A stretch of DNA of 40,103 nucleotides from Clostridium sp. CAG:1013 (lineage in GTDB: Bacteria > Bacillota > Clostridia > Oscillospirales > Acutalibacteraceae), in the NCBI GenBank assembly GCA_000432995.1, contig HF972668.1:3520-43622 (forward strand). The letters are read 5' to 3'. The translations under genes and the position numbers were made by a program. Shown here piece by piece: positions 1 through 7,900 of the stretch (position 1 is the first letter of the stretch; every line of letters begins with the position of its first letter). Below the pieces are notes generated by a model. That model had not been told where the DNA came from, searched no databases, and saw nothing but the letters and a program-made list of their open reading frames with translations.

Positions 1-285
1 CGCCCCGATTTTTCCATTGTACCGGAGGAGGACGACGATATGGATCAGGTGAAATTCAATGAGATGTTCTCCGCTGCGATGGCGGAGTACCGAAAGCAGC
101 TCCGTGACAACGACAGCGGCGACTGGAGCCAGAAGGCCAGAGCGTGGGCCGTGTCCGTGGGCCTATTCGCGGGCAACGGCACCCTGGACAACGGGGAGCC
201 GAACATGATGTGGGAGGACTTCCTCACCCGCGAACAGGCCGCCCAGCTCTTCTATCGTTTCGCCCTGGAGCATGGGCTGGCGTGA
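1..285 (+). CDS. Phage-type protein with C-terminal SLH-like segment (5' partial)
   Basis: The reading frame is already open at base 1 and continues without a stop to the TGA at 283-285. The first visible residues form an acidic linker (PEEDDD) followed by a helical stretch and a segment (WSQKARAWAVSVGLFAGNG... LTREQAAQLFYRF) that resembles one S-layer-homology repeat. Such SLH-like tails are known next to, or fused to, phage endolysins in Clostridia, so this is probably the C-terminus of a longer lysis or cell-wall protein. The alternative is an 81-residue protein starting at ATG 40, which has a good GGAGGAGG ribosome site. The stop overlaps the start of the next gene (TGATG), so the two are translationally coupled. 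Function is inferred; no catalytic residues are visible in this part. Confidence 0.55.
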   Translation, partial: RPDFSIVPEEDDDMDQVKFNEMFSAAMAEYRKQLRDNDSGDWSQKARAWAVSVGLFAGNGTLDNGEPNMMWEDFLTREQAAQLFYRFALEHGLA

Positions 286-614
286 TGGGTCGCGGGAAGC
301 GCCTGGCCCAAGCAAGGGCACATAGGCGGCTGGAGTTCTCAAAGCGCCTGGTCGCTGATATTCGCGCTCTCCTTTGGGTCGTAACAATAGGTGGCCTTGC
401 CCTGGCCGCCTATTGCATCCGAGTCGGCTACACTGGCTCCCTACCGTGGATCTCTGCCATGGTGGGGCTTCCCTGGACGGCCCATGGGGTGGTGTGCAGC
501 TTCTACCTGTCCCTCTGCAAGAGTGACCACAGGGAGGGCGGGATCACCTTTGAAAGCGCCAAGGCCAAGGGCTTCCAAGAAGCCGAGGGAAGTGAGAACA
601 GCCCTGCAATCTAA
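285..614 (+). CDS. Small two-helix membrane protein, possibly phage holin-like
   Basis: This is a 109-residue protein. It starts at the ATG that overlaps the preceding stop by one base. An in-frame start further upstream would lie inside the previous gene and is not needed. The N-terminus is strongly basic (RGKRLAQARAHRRLEFSKR). Two hydrophobic segments follow, around residues 29-51 and 56-80, then a polar tail. I do not recognise the family. Size, topology and coupling to a phage-type wall protein would fit a holin or another small phage membrane protein, but that is inference from context. A hairpin follows directly after the stop. Confidence 0.55.
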   Translation: MGRGKRLAQARAHRRLEFSKRLVADIRALLWVVTIGGLALAAYCIRVGYTGSLPWISAMVGLPWTAHGVVCSFYLSLCKSDHREGGITFESAKAKGFQEAEGSENSPAI

Positions 615-615
615 A

Positions 616-642
616 GCCCTGCAGCTCCCGTAGCTGCAGGGC
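616..642 (+). terminator. Hairpin after the phage-like gene pair
   Basis: There is a perfect 11-bp inverted repeat, GCCCTGCAGCT / AGCTGCAGGGC, with a 5-base loop, two bases after the stop codon. It is not followed by a clean T-run, so it could be a Rho-independent terminator of weak type or a processing/stability hairpin. Confidence 0.5.
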
Positions 643-699
643 GCTTCCATAGCTCATCCGAGGATAATGCCCCTTCATTATTTGAAAGGATGAAGTGCT

Positions 700-1458
700 A
701 TGGAAAGTTTCATCGGATGGATCGGCGGCAAGCGCGCCCTGCGTAGAGCCATTTTAGAGAGGTTTCCCGATGATGAGGTGGGGCGCTATATTGAGGTGTT
801 CGGCGGTGCGGCCTGGGTGCTTTTCGCCAAGGAAAAGAAGGCAAACCAGCTGGAGGTGTACAACGACATCAACGGCAACCTGGTCAACCTTTTTCGCTGT
901 GTGAAGTACCACTGCGGGGAGCTGCAGCGTGAGCTGGAATGGATGCTGACCTCGCGGGAACAGTTCTTTGACTGCCTGACGCAGTACCAGGCGCGCGGCC
1001 TGACGGACATCCAGCGCGCCGCCCGCTTCTTCTATGCAGTCAAGATCAGCTTCGGGTGTGATAACCGCACCTATGCCACAAGCTCCAAGCAGATCGACAA
1101 CGCTGTGGAGTATATGACCAAGGTACAGGAACGGCTCCGGGGCGTGAACATTGAAAACAAGGACTTTGCAGACCTTATCAAGGTCTACGACAGGCCCACG
1201 GCTCTCTTTTATCTCGACCCGCCCTATGTGAACACCGAGAAGTATTATGACAGCCCCTTCTGTGCCCAGGATCACCAACGCTTAAGAGAGGCTTTAGGCC
1301 ATATAAAAGGCCGTTTCATCCTCTCCTATAACGACCACCCGCTGGTGCGTGAACTGTATGCGGACTACCGCATCGAGGAGATCACGCGCACCTCTACGCT
1401 GGCCGGGAACGGAAACAATCAGACGCAGTATGCGGAGCTGATTATCCGCAATTTCTAA
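700..1458 (+). CDS. DNA adenine methylase, D12/Dam class
   Basis: This 252-residue protein is predicted to transfer a methyl group from S-adenosylmethionine to N6 of adenine in a short DNA target. The sequence shows the class hallmarks: an N-terminal FIGWIGGKR segment (the GGK part of the AdoMet site), FGG near residue 30, YNDIN around residue 55, and the catalytic DPPY motif (FYLDPPYVN) near residue 172. Length matches Dam-family enzymes (about 250-280). The start has an AAGGATG ribosome site. No restriction endonuclease lies next to it. With phage-like genes upstream and an XRE regulator downstream, an orphan phage or mobile-element methylase that protects or marks element DNA is the likely role. 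The target sequence (GATC or other) cannot be read from the protein. Confidence 0.9.
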   Translation: MESFIGWIGGKRALRRAILERFPDDEVGRYIEVFGGAAWVLFAKEKKANQLEVYNDINGNLVNLFRCVKYHCGELQRELEWMLTSREQFFDCLTQYQARGLTDIQRAARFFYAVKISFGCDNRTYATSSKQIDNAVEYMTKVQERLRGVNIENKDFADLIKVYDRPTALFYLDPPYVNTEKYYDSPFCAQDHQRLREALGHIKGRFILSYNDHPLVRELYADYRIEEITRTSTLAGNGNNQTQYAELIIRNF

Positions 1459-1471
1459 CGAAGTTCGTTAG
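1455..1471. repeat. 17-bp perfect inverted repeat over the methylase stop codon
   Basis: The sequence CTAACGAA-G-TTCGTTAG has 8-bp arms around a single central base and spans the TAA stop. It is too short and has no T-run for a convincing terminator. A protein-binding site or a recombination core near the end of the element is possible but unproven. Confidence 0.4.
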
Positions 1472-1512
1472 TCCGTCACGCTCCGAGTTATTCGCTCACA
1501 AATCGACCCAAT

Positions 1513-1551
1513 ATGCCCCCTGTTTTTGGTAGTATATCCCTAAAGGGGCAT
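1513..1551 (+). promoter_or_regulatory. Putative promoter of the XRE gene flanked by inverted ATGCCCC/GGGGCAT
   Basis: Seven-base inverted arms, ATGCCCC (1513-1519) and GGGGCAT (1545-1551), flank an extended -10-like sequence (TGGTAGTAT, about 1528-1536). The second arm contains the GGGG ribosome-site core of the following gene. This layout is typical of an autoregulated repressor, but the -35 is poor and binding is only inferred. Confidence 0.35.
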
Positions 1552-1555
1552 TGAG

Positions 1556-1831
1556 ATGATAAAGAATCACCTATCTCGAATCCTCGGAGAGCGCAGATGG
1601 ACACGCGCAAAACTTGCCCGGCTGACCGGAATCCGTCCGTCCACCATCGGAGACCTTTACAATGAGATGGCAGAGCGGGTGTCTTTCGATCAGCTGGACA
1701 GGATTTGCGAGGTCTTGGACTGCAGTATTTCTGACCTGCTGGAATACATACCGAACCAGCAGCGCAGGACTGGTAAAGACCTGATCCTGGAGGAACACGG
1801 AAACCGCAGGAAAAACCGACCCCAAATCTGA
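1556..1831 (+). CDS. XRE-family (Cro/C1-type) small HTH regulator
   Basis: This 91-residue DNA-binding protein is built almost entirely of one lambda-repressor-like helix-turn-helix domain. LSRILGERRWTRAKLARLTGIRPSTIGDLYNE covers helices 1-4, with the recognition helix around RPSTIGDLY, and LDRICEVLDCSISDLLEY is the typical closing helix pair. It belongs to the short YozG-like group common in Firmicutes mobile elements. The start ATG follows an AAAGGGG ribosome site. The C-terminal tail is basic (GNRRKNRPQ). It probably controls the element or itself; inverted repeats flank its putative promoter. A strong terminator follows. Confidence 0.85.
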   Translation: MIKNHLSRILGERRWTRAKLARLTGIRPSTIGDLYNEMAERVSFDQLDRICEVLDCSISDLLEYIPNQQRRTGKDLILEEHGNRRKNRPQI

Positions 1832-1837
1832 GCAAAA

Positions 1838-1890
1838 GAAATGGCGCTTAAGAGGTTTCTTAAAACCCTTTTAAGCGCCGTTTCTTTTTT
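1838..1890 (+). terminator. Rho-independent terminator after the XRE gene
   Basis: The stem GAAATGGCGCTTAA pairs with TTAAGCGCCGTTTC across a loop of about 20 bases and runs directly into a TTTTTT tract. It closes the element-like transcription unit. Confidence 0.85.
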
Positions 1891-1929
1891 GCAGATTGTT
1901 TGAAAAATTTTCGCAGCTTGTTTGCAAAG

Positions 1930-2039
1930 CAACACACGGACTGGAAAACGCCCAGGAGATTGTGGGCCGGTACAGCGGAAAACTTTCTGTCTCCGGCGCC
2001 CCGGGAGAAGTCATTCTTCACATGTCCCTGAAATTCTAA
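1930..2039 (+). pseudogene. 3' remnant resembling a GHKL sensor histidine kinase C-terminus
   Basis: One frame reads HGLENAQEIVGRY, then SGKLSVSG and a beta-strand ending EVILHMSLKF before the TAA at 2037-2039. This matches the usual last 30-35 residues of GHKL-type kinases (HGxGLxNVxxIVxKYxGxLxxxxxxGxFxxxxxL). Upstream of about 1930 the similarity stops: the frame runs back into the XRE terminator and meets a stop codon at 1872. No kinase core or start codon is present, so this is a truncated gene end left at the junction with the phage-like block. A terminator typical of a gene end follows at 2062. The assignment rests on a short stretch and is tentative. Confidence 0.5.
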
Positions 2040-2061
2040 ATGAATTCCATGCAACCATTCT

Positions 2062-2098
2062 GACGGCCTCCCCTAAGGCTGGGGAGTGCCGTCCTTTT
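2062..2098 (+). terminator. Terminator-like hairpin after the kinase remnant
   Basis: GACGGC and TCCCC on the left pair with GGGGA and GCCGTC on the right, followed by CTTTTAT. It fits the former end of the kinase transcription unit. Confidence 0.6.
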
Positions 2099-2146
2099 AT
2101 GGGCCGTCCCGGCTCGATACCTTACGGAAAGGAACGAAACGATCCC

Positions 2147-3235
2147 ATGGAACACTCTCACCCTGTCACCCCGGAGATTCTCTCCGCTTTTGGACTTGCT
2201 CCCACCTGCCCCGTCACCCCTTTGAAAGGCGGCCATATCAACGACACGTTCCTGGTGGAAGACCAGGGGAAATTTACCCTTCAGCGGATCAACCGATATG
2301 TATTCCCCTCCCCGGAGAACATTATGGAAAACATCACTGGCGTCACGGAATTCCTGCGTGAGAAGATCCAGGACCGAGGCGGTGATCCCGACCGGGAAAC
2401 CCTGAACATCCGCCGCACCGTAAACGGCGACCTCCTGTACAAAGACAAAGACGAGGAACCCTGGCGCTGCATGACCTACGTAGACGGCGCTTCCTCCCGG
2501 GAAACCGTGGAAAACGCCGCTATGCTTCGAGAAGCCGGACGGGCCTTCGGGGAATTCCAGAAGCTGCTCAGCAGCTATCCTGCTCACACCCTGCACGAGA
2601 CCATCGTGAATTTTCACAACACTCCGGAGCGGTACCGCCAACTGATGGAAGCTGCTGAGAAGGACCAAGCCGGGCGTCTGGCCCAGGTGGGACCGGAAAT
2701 GGCCTTTGCCGCCCAGCGGGAAAAGGCCTGCGCACTTCTGATGGACTTGCTTCGCCAGGGGAAGCTGCCCTTGCGGGTGACCCACAACGACACTAAAATG
2801 AGCAACGTGCTCATAGACGACGCCACAGGGAAGGCTCTGTGCGTCATCGACCTGGACACGGTGATGCCTGGTCTGACCGCCTTTGACTTTGGGGATTCCA
2901 TCCGGGCAGGGGCCACCACTGCCGCTGAGGATGAAGCGGATCTTTCCAAGGTGCACTTCGACCTGGGGCTGTTTGAGGCCTATGCAGAGGGATTTCTTTC
3001 CGCCGCGGGAGACGCTCTCACTCCCCTGGAACTGGAGACCCTGCCTGACGGCGCCATCCTGATGACCTTCGAAGTGGGCATCCGTTTCTTGGCAGACTAC
3101 CTGAACGGGGATGTGTATTTCCGCACCGCTTACCCGGAACATAATCTGGTCCGAGCCAGGAATCAGTTCCGTCTCGTGGAGGAGATGGAACAACAGCGCG
3201 CCGGCATGGATGAGATCATCCGGAAATATCTGTAA
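2147..3235 (+). CDS. APH-family sugar kinase, N-acetylhexosamine 1-kinase (NahK)-like
   Basis: This 362-residue protein has the aminoglycoside-phosphotransferase fold. The pattern GGHINDTF near the N-terminus, the catalytic HNDTKMSNVL with Asp215, and VIDLDTVMPGL followed by FDFGDSIR (metal-binding Asp, DFG-like) closely match bacterial N-acetylhexosamine 1-kinases such as Bifidobacterium NahK (about 360 residues). Those phosphorylate free GlcNAc or GalNAc at C1 for salvage of host-glycan sugars. I chose the ATG at 2147 with an AAGGA site upstream, because the in-frame extension to 1922 runs through the kinase remnant and its terminator. It is followed by its own terminator, so it appears monocistronic. 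Drug-resistance activity is unlikely; the exact sugar is inferred from the family. Confidence 0.75.
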   Translation: MEHSHPVTPEILSAFGLAPTCPVTPLKGGHINDTFLVEDQGKFTLQRINRYVFPSPENIMENITGVTEFLREKIQDRGGDPDRETLNIRRTVNGDLLYKDKDEEPWRCMTYVDGASSRETVENAAMLREAGRAFGEFQKLLSSYPAHTLHETIVNFHNTPERYRQLMEAAEKDQAGRLAQVGPEMAFAAQREKACALLMDLLRQGKLPLRVTHNDTKMSNVLIDDATGKALCVIDLDTVMPGLTAFDFGDSIRAGATTAAEDEADLSKVHFDLGLFEAYAEGFLSAAGDALTPLELETLPDGAILMTFEVGIRFLADYLNGDVYFRTAYPEHNLVRARNQFRLVEEMEQQRAGMDEIIRKYL

Positions 3236-3248
3236 CCTATAAATCTTT

Positions 3249-3278
3249 AGGCCTTTCCTTTCGGATGGGCCTTTTTTA
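3249..3278 (+). terminator. Rho-independent terminator
   Basis: AGGCC pairs with GGCCT across a loop of about 13 bases and is followed by TTTTTTATTT, just after the kinase stop. Confidence 0.75.
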
Positions 3279-3298
3279 TTTAGGTGAAATTTTGCCTC

Positions 3299-3327
3299 TT
3301 GTATTTTTAGCTGTCCGGTGGTATGGT
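3299..3327 (+). promoter_or_regulatory. Putative sigma-A promoter of the oxidoreductase gene
   Basis: TTGTAT and TATGGT are separated by 17 bases, about 55 bases upstream of the start codon. Each box matches the consensus at four of six positions. Confidence 0.4.
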
Positions 3328-3382
3328 TTAGGGGAACCAGCCCCTTGAGGCTTTATTACTGAAAATCAGGAGGAGTTTTTCC

Positions 3383-4372
3383 ATGAAGATCGCAGTTGTA
3401 GGCGCGTGGCATGTGCATACCCACGAATATGCCACCTCCATCCAGCAGAATCCCAAATCCGAGCTTTGCTGCCTGTGGGATGACAATGAACAGCGGGGCA
3501 GAGCTATGGCCGAGACCCTGGGCGTTCCCTTCCAGCCGGACCTGAACGCCATTTGGGCTGACAGCTCCATCGACGGCGTGCAGATCACCACCGCCACCAA
3601 CCAGCACAAAGAAGTGCTTCTGGCTGCCGCTAAGGCAGGCAAGCATATCTTCACCGAGAAGGTACTTGCCCTGACCAACGAGGACGCTCAGGAAATCGCT
3701 GAGGCTGTAAAGGCCAGCGGCGTCAAGTTCACCATTTCCTACCCCCACAAGACCCAGTCTCCCATCAAGGCTGCCAAGGCTTTGGTGGACAGCGGCAGGC
3801 TGGGACAGATCACCTACGCCCGGGTACACAACTACCACAACGGCAGCGTGGCCCCCCAGGCCAATGGTTCTTTGGGTTGGCTGCCTCCCCACTTCTACGA
3901 CGCTGAGCAGACCGGCGGCGGCGCTATGATGGATCTGGGCGCTCATCCCATGTACACTCTGCACTGGTTCCTGGGCGAACCCAAGTCCATCGTCTCCCAG
4001 TTCACGGAAGTGACTCACCGGGGCGTGGAGGACAACGCCGTGTCCGTTATCGAGTTTGAAGGCGGCGCTATCGGCGTGTCCGAGACCGGATTCGTCACCG
4101 ACGGCAATGGCTACCTGTTGGAAATGAGCGGCACTAAGGGCGCTTTGCTGGTCCATAACGGCAAGCTGGAGTACAGCTGCCCCGAGACCGAGGGCAAAGT
4201 GGTAGAGATGACTGATCTTCCCGCTCCCTCTCCCCTGCCCATTCACGCCTGGATTGACGCTTGCTGCGGCGAAGGCGAAGCCCCCAACGGCATCGACGAC
4301 GCAGTGGCCCTGACCAAGTTCATGGTAGGAGCTTATGAGTCCTACACCACGGGCAAAAAGTATCTGTTCTAA
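3383..4372 (+). CDS. Gfo/Idh/MocA-family NAD(P)-dependent oxidoreductase
   Basis: This 329-residue protein has an N-terminal Rossmann domain (KIAVVGAWHVHTHEYA, variant of the GxGxxx loop), then the family's ITTATNQH and TEK segment near residues 92-93 (EKV here rather than the usual EKP). A C-terminal alpha/beta domain includes GGGAMMDLGAHPMYTLHWFLG, which carries the conserved Asp and His. Members oxidise or reduce sugars, inositols or sugar derivatives with NAD(P). The substrate is not readable. The neighbour upstream is a sugar kinase but has its own terminator. The start is fixed by CAGGAGGAG 8-9 bases upstream. The gene ends at a strong bidirectional terminator shared with ileS. Confidence 0.85.
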   Translation: MKIAVVGAWHVHTHEYATSIQQNPKSELCCLWDDNEQRGRAMAETLGVPFQPDLNAIWADSSIDGVQITTATNQHKEVLLAAAKAGKHIFTEKVLALTNEDAQEIAEAVKASGVKFTISYPHKTQSPIKAAKALVDSGRLGQITYARVHNYHNGSVAPQANGSLGWLPPHFYDAEQTGGGAMMDLGAHPMYTLHWFLGEPKSIVSQFTEVTHRGVEDNAVSVIEFEGGAIGVSETGFVTDGNGYLLEMSGTKGALLVHNGKLEYSCPETEGKVVEMTDLPAPSPLPIHAWIDACCGEGEAPNGIDDAVALTKFMVGAYESYTTGKKYLF

Positions 4373-4388
4373 TTGAAAATTGACACGC

Positions 4389-4420
4389 AAAAAGGACCTC
4401 CCACAAGGGAGGTCCTTTTC
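4389..4420. terminator. Bidirectional terminator between convergent genes
   Basis: A perfect 12-bp stem (AAAGGACCTCCC / GGGAGGTCCTTT) with a four-base loop is flanked by A-run and T-run, and so serves both the oxidoreductase gene and ileS. Confidence 0.9.
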
Positions 4421-4436
4421 TTATACTCTCTGAAAC

Positions 4437-7400
4437 TTACTGAACTTTTTTCACGCCAAAGCTGGTCTGCTGGCCGTTCACGTCCCACTGAGCGGTGTAG
4501 CCGTCCAGGGAGTCGTAGTGGCAGGCCTCACCCAGCACGTCGTGGAGGATGGACGCCTCGTTGTCACGGAGCACCTGGGCGATCTTCTCGCTGCCCTGGT
4601 GATAGACCTCGATGTGGTCGGTGACGTTGAAGCCTGCGTCCTTCCGCATAGACTGGAGCTTGCTAACGATCTCGCGGACGAAGCCTTCCTCTACCAGCTG
4701 GTCATTGAGGGTGGTATCCAGCACCACAGTGAGGCCCCGGTCAGAGATGGAGGTGAAGCCCTCCTTCTGGGCGGTCTCGATGAGCAGTTCCTCGGCAGTG
4801 AGGGTGATCTCTCCATCGGAGAGGGTCACCTTCAGTTCGCCGGTAGCATCCAGCTCTTTCTTAGCAGCGGAACCGTCCAGCTCCTGGAGCACATTCCGCA
4901 GTTCGCCCAGGCGCTTGCCCAGCTTCTTGCCCAGCAGCTTCAGCTGGGGCTTAAAGGTGTAGGCAGTGAACTGGGACATATCCTGGAGGAAGGAAAGCTC
5001 CTTCACGTTCAGCTCCTGCTTGATGATATCCTGATACAGCTCGCCCAGGCCCTGATCCGCGTCGGTGTACAGGTTCTGGAGGGGCTGGCGGTTCTTGATG
5101 TTGGCCAGATTCCGAGCGGCACGGCCCAGAGTGACTACCCGCAGCACTTCGTCCATATCGGCTTCCAGCTGCTTGTCCACACGGGAGGCGTCATACTCCG
5201 GATACAGGCACAGGTGGACGCTCTCGGGAGCGGTCTCGTCCACGGAGCACACCAGGTTGCGGTAGATCTCCTCGCTCATGAAGGGGACCATGGGAGCTGC
5301 CACCTTGGCGGTGGTCACCAGAGCAGTGTACAGAGTCATGAAGGCAGCGGTCTTGTCGTCGCTTTCCTCCTGGGCCCAGAAGCGCTCACGGCTGCGGCGC
5401 ACATACCAGTTGCTCAGCTCGTCCACGAAATCCTGGAGGATGCGGGCGGCTTCCGGTACCTTGTAGGCGGACAGGTTCTCGTCCACGCCCTTGACTGCCG
5501 TGTTCAGACGGGACAGCAGCCACTTGTCCATGACCGTCAGTTTGCAATCCTCCAGCTTATGCTGGGCGGCATTGAAGTTGTCAATGTTGGCGTAGAGCAC
5601 GAAGAAAGCGTAGGTGTTCCACAGAGTGGAGAAAAACTTCTTCTGGCCCTCGATGACGGCCTTTTCATGGAACCGGCTGGGCAGCCAGGGGGCGGAATTG
5701 GTGTAGAAGTACCAGCGCAGGGGATCGGCGCCGAACTTCTTCAAAGCCTCCATGGGGTCCACAGCGTTGCCCTTGGACTTGGACATCTTCTGGCCGTTCT
5801 CGTCCTGGACCAAGCCCTGGACCAGCACGTTCTTAAAGGGAGACTTGTGGAACAGCAGGGTGGAAATGGCCAGCAGAGAGTAGAACCATCCACGGGTCTG
5901 GTCCACGGCCTCGGAGATGAAGCTGGCGGGGAACTGCTCCTCGAACAGATCTTTATTCTCAAAGGGATAGTGATGCTGGGCGAAAGGCATGGAGCCGGAG
6001 TCGAACCAGCAGTCGATCACCTCAGGCACACGGTGCATCTGCTTGCCGCAGTGGGGGCAGGTGATGGTCACCTGATCCACATAGGGACGGTGAAGCTCGA
6101 TGTCATCGGGGCAGTTGGGGGACATCTCTTTCAGCTCGGCGATGCTGCCGATGGCGTGGCGGTGTCCGCACTCGCACTCCCAGATGTTCAAGGGGGTGCC
6201 CCAATAACGGTTACGGCTGACGGCCCAATCCTGGACATTCTCCAGCCAATCCCCGAACCGGCCCTTGCCGATGCTTTCCGGCAGCCAGTTGACGGTGTTG
6301 TTGTTGGCGATCAGCTCGTCCTTTACGTCGGTCATCTTGATGTACCAGGACTCCCGAGCGTAGTAGATCAGGGGGGTGTCGCAGCGCCAGCAGAAGGGAT
6401 AACTATGCTCAAACTTGGGAGCGGAGAACAGCAGGCCCCGCTCATCCAGGTCTTTCAGGATCTCCTTGTCAGCGTCCTTACAGAACACGCCGGCCCATTT
6501 GGTCTCAGCGGTCATCTGGCCTTTGCCGTCCACAAGCTGCACCAGGGGCAGGCCGTACTTCCGGCCCACCTTGGCGTCGTCCTCACCGAAGGCGGGAGCG
6601 ATATGCACCACGCCGGTACCGTCGGTCAGGGTGACATAGTCGTCACAGACCACATACCAGCACTTCTCCTTGGGGCTGACGAAATCAAACAGAGGCTCAT
6701 ACTCTTTGCCTTCCAGGTCGGCGCCCTTGTACTGTTCCAAAACAGTGTACTCGCCCTCTCCCAGTACGGTATCGCACAGGGCGGCGGCCAGGTAATAGGT
6801 CTCCCCTTTGCTCTCCACCTTCACGTAGTCCTCGCCTGCGTTGACGCACAGGGCCACGTTGGAGGGCAGGGTCCAGGGGGTGGTGGTCCAGGCCAGGATG
6901 AAGGCGTCCTCGTCCTTGCACTTAAACTTGGCAACGGCGGAACGCTCCTTCACGTCCTTATAGCCCTGAGCCACTTCGTGAGAGGACAGAGGAGTCCCGC
7001 AGCGGGGGCAGTAAGGAACGATCTTGAAGCCCTTGTACAAAAGGTTCCGGTCCCAGATCTGCTTCAAGGCCCACCATTCGGACTCGATAAAGTTGTTGTC
7101 GTAGGTCACGTAGGGGTGATCCATGTCGGCCCAGAAGCCCACGTCCTTGGAGAAATCTTCCCACATGCCCTTGTATTTCCACACGCTCTCCTTGCACTTA
7201 TCGATAAAGGGAGCGATGCCGTATTCCTCGATCTGCTCTTTGCCGTTGATGTGAAGCAGTTTTTCCACTTCCAGTTCCACCGGCAGACCATGGGTATCCC
7301 AACCGGCTTTCCGAGGGACCATCTCTCCCTTCATGGTGTGGAACCGGGGGAACAAGTCCTTAAAGGACCGGGTCTGCAAATGACCGATATGGGGCTTACC

Positions 7401-7559
7401 GTTAGCGGTAGGAGGACCATCGTAGAAGGTGTAAGAGGGCTGGCCTTCCCGCTCCTTCACACTCTTCTCGAAGATGTGGTTCTCTTCCCAGAACTTTACC
7501 GTTTCCTGCTCCCGCTCCACAAAATTCAAATTCGTGGAGACTTCTTTGTACATGCTCAT
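4437..7559 (-). CDS. ileS: Isoleucyl-tRNA synthetase, long type-2-like form
   Basis: This 1040-residue class I synthetase charges tRNA-Ile in the cytosol. The HIGH signature is at residues 57-60 (TANGKPHIGH, followed by LQTRSFKDLF), the editing domain includes TTTPWTLPSNVAL, and the KMSKS loop is at residues 591-595 (GQKMSKSKGN). A long anticodon-binding and C-terminal region follows. The HIGHLQTRSFKD context and the length above 1000 residues fit the archaeal/eukaryote-like IleRS2 type seen in some Firmicutes, which is generally less sensitive to mupirocin than the classical bacterial type. The start ATG at 7559 has AAAGGA eight bases upstream. An upstream ATG at 7568 and the frame extending to 7595 lack a ribosome site, and the latter enters the T-box terminator region. 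Expression is controlled by the T-box leader just upstream. Confidence 0.97.
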   Translation of the reverse strand: MSMYKEVSTNLNFVEREQETVKFWEENHIFEKSVKEREGQPSYTFYDGPPTANGKPHIGHLQTRSFKDLFPRFHTMKGEMVPRKAGWDTHGLPVELEVEKLLHINGKEQIEEYGIAPFIDKCKESVWKYKGMWEDFSKDVGFWADMDHPYVTYDNNFIESEWWALKQIWDRNLLYKGFKIVPYCPRCGTPLSSHEVAQGYKDVKERSAVAKFKCKDEDAFILAWTTTPWTLPSNVALCVNAGEDYVKVESKGETYYLAAALCDTVLGEGEYTVLEQYKGADLEGKEYEPLFDFVSPKEKCWYVVCDDYVTLTDGTGVVHIAPAFGEDDAKVGRKYGLPLVQLVDGKGQMTAETKWAGVFCKDADKEILKDLDERGLLFSAPKFEHSYPFCWRCDTPLIYYARESWYIKMTDVKDELIANNNTVNWLPESIGKGRFGDWLENVQDWAVSRNRYWGTPLNIWECECGHRHAIGSIAELKEMSPNCPDDIELHRPYVDQVTITCPHCGKQMHRVPEVIDCWFDSGSMPFAQHHYPFENKDLFEEQFPASFISEAVDQTRGWFYSLLAISTLLFHKSPFKNVLVQGLVQDENGQKMSKSKGNAVDPMEALKKFGADPLRWYFYTNSAPWLPSRFHEKAVIEGQKKFFSTLWNTYAFFVLYANIDNFNAAQHKLEDCKLTVMDKWLLSRLNTAVKGVDENLSAYKVPEAARILQDFVDELSNWYVRRSRERFWAQEESDDKTAAFMTLYTALVTTAKVAAPMVPFMSEEIYRNLVCSVDETAPESVHLCLYPEYDASRVDKQLEADMDEVLRVVTLGRAARNLANIKNRQPLQNLYTDADQGLGELYQDIIKQELNVKELSFLQDMSQFTAYTFKPQLKLLGKKLGKRLGELRNVLQELDGSAAKKELDATGELKVTLSDGEITLTAEELLIETAQKEGFTSISDRGLTVVLDTTLNDQLVEEGFVREIVSKLQSMRKDAGFNVTDHIEVYHQGSEKIAQVLRDNEASILHDVLGEACHYDSLDGYTAQWDVNGQQTSFGVKKVQ

Positions 7560-7595
7560 TCCTGCCATCCTTTCTCTGCGTTGCGGAATCGGCAC

Positions 7596-7859
7596 TAAAA
7601 AAAGCCCACGTCCCGGGTAAACGGGACGAAGGCTTGCTTCGCTATACCACCCATTCCGACATATCCAACAATACGCGCCCCGATAACGGCGGGGTACCGG
7701 CTCTGCTTACTAGACGTTTCCCATCAGGAAACGAGGTTGGGCTGGCGGCTCGGGAGGGATACAGGTCTCGTTTTCCGCGCCGGCTCACACCTGCCGCCGG
7801 CTCTCTGAAGCGTGGAACGTCCCGTTTGTCTCCTTCATTGCCTTTTCAGTGATTTATCG
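7596..7859 (-). promoter_or_regulatory. T-box riboswitch leader of ileS
   Basis: The leader contains the conserved T-box sequence TGGGTGGTATAGCG (minus strand, 7653-7640). It is followed by a terminator hairpin (CGTCCCG / CGGGACG, 7598-7636) with a TTTTTTT tract. The GGTGG part can pair with the upstream side to form the competing antiterminator. Upstream lies a structured stem I region with a GGAGACA-type motif. An ATC (isoleucine) triplet at 7760-7758 is a candidate specifier codon, although I cannot fold the loop to prove it. Uncharged tRNA-Ile should stabilise the antiterminator and let ileS be read. Confidence 0.9.
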
Positions 7860-7865
7860 AAAAAC

Positions 7866-7894
7866 ATTCTAGCACAGCCACCCGGCAAAGTCAA
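7866..7894 (-). promoter_or_regulatory. Sigma-A promoter of ileS
   Basis: On the minus strand TTGACT and TAGAAT are separated by 17 bases, placing the transcription start near 7859 at the beginning of the T-box leader. Confidence 0.8.
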
Positions 7895-7900
7895 GGGAAT

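Noticed and set aside
700..1831. Restriction-modification system made of the methylase and the XRE protein (C protein)
   Set aside because: No endonuclease gene is found on either strand between 1 and 2100, so only an orphan methylase is supported.
1922..2146. N-terminal extension of the NahK-like kinase
   Set aside because: It would pass through the kinase remnant and its terminator hairpin; the ATG at 2147 begins where family similarity begins.
2147..3235. Aminoglycoside resistance gene
   Set aside because: Fold is shared, but HNDTKMSNVL and IDLDTVMPG patterns fit N-acetylhexosamine kinases.
4518..7598. A continuous open frame of about 1000 codons on the plus strand opposite ileS
   Set aside because: It mirrors the codon pattern of ileS, has no ribosome site, gives a Leu/Val/His/Gly-rich protein without known motifs and crosses the T-box terminator region.
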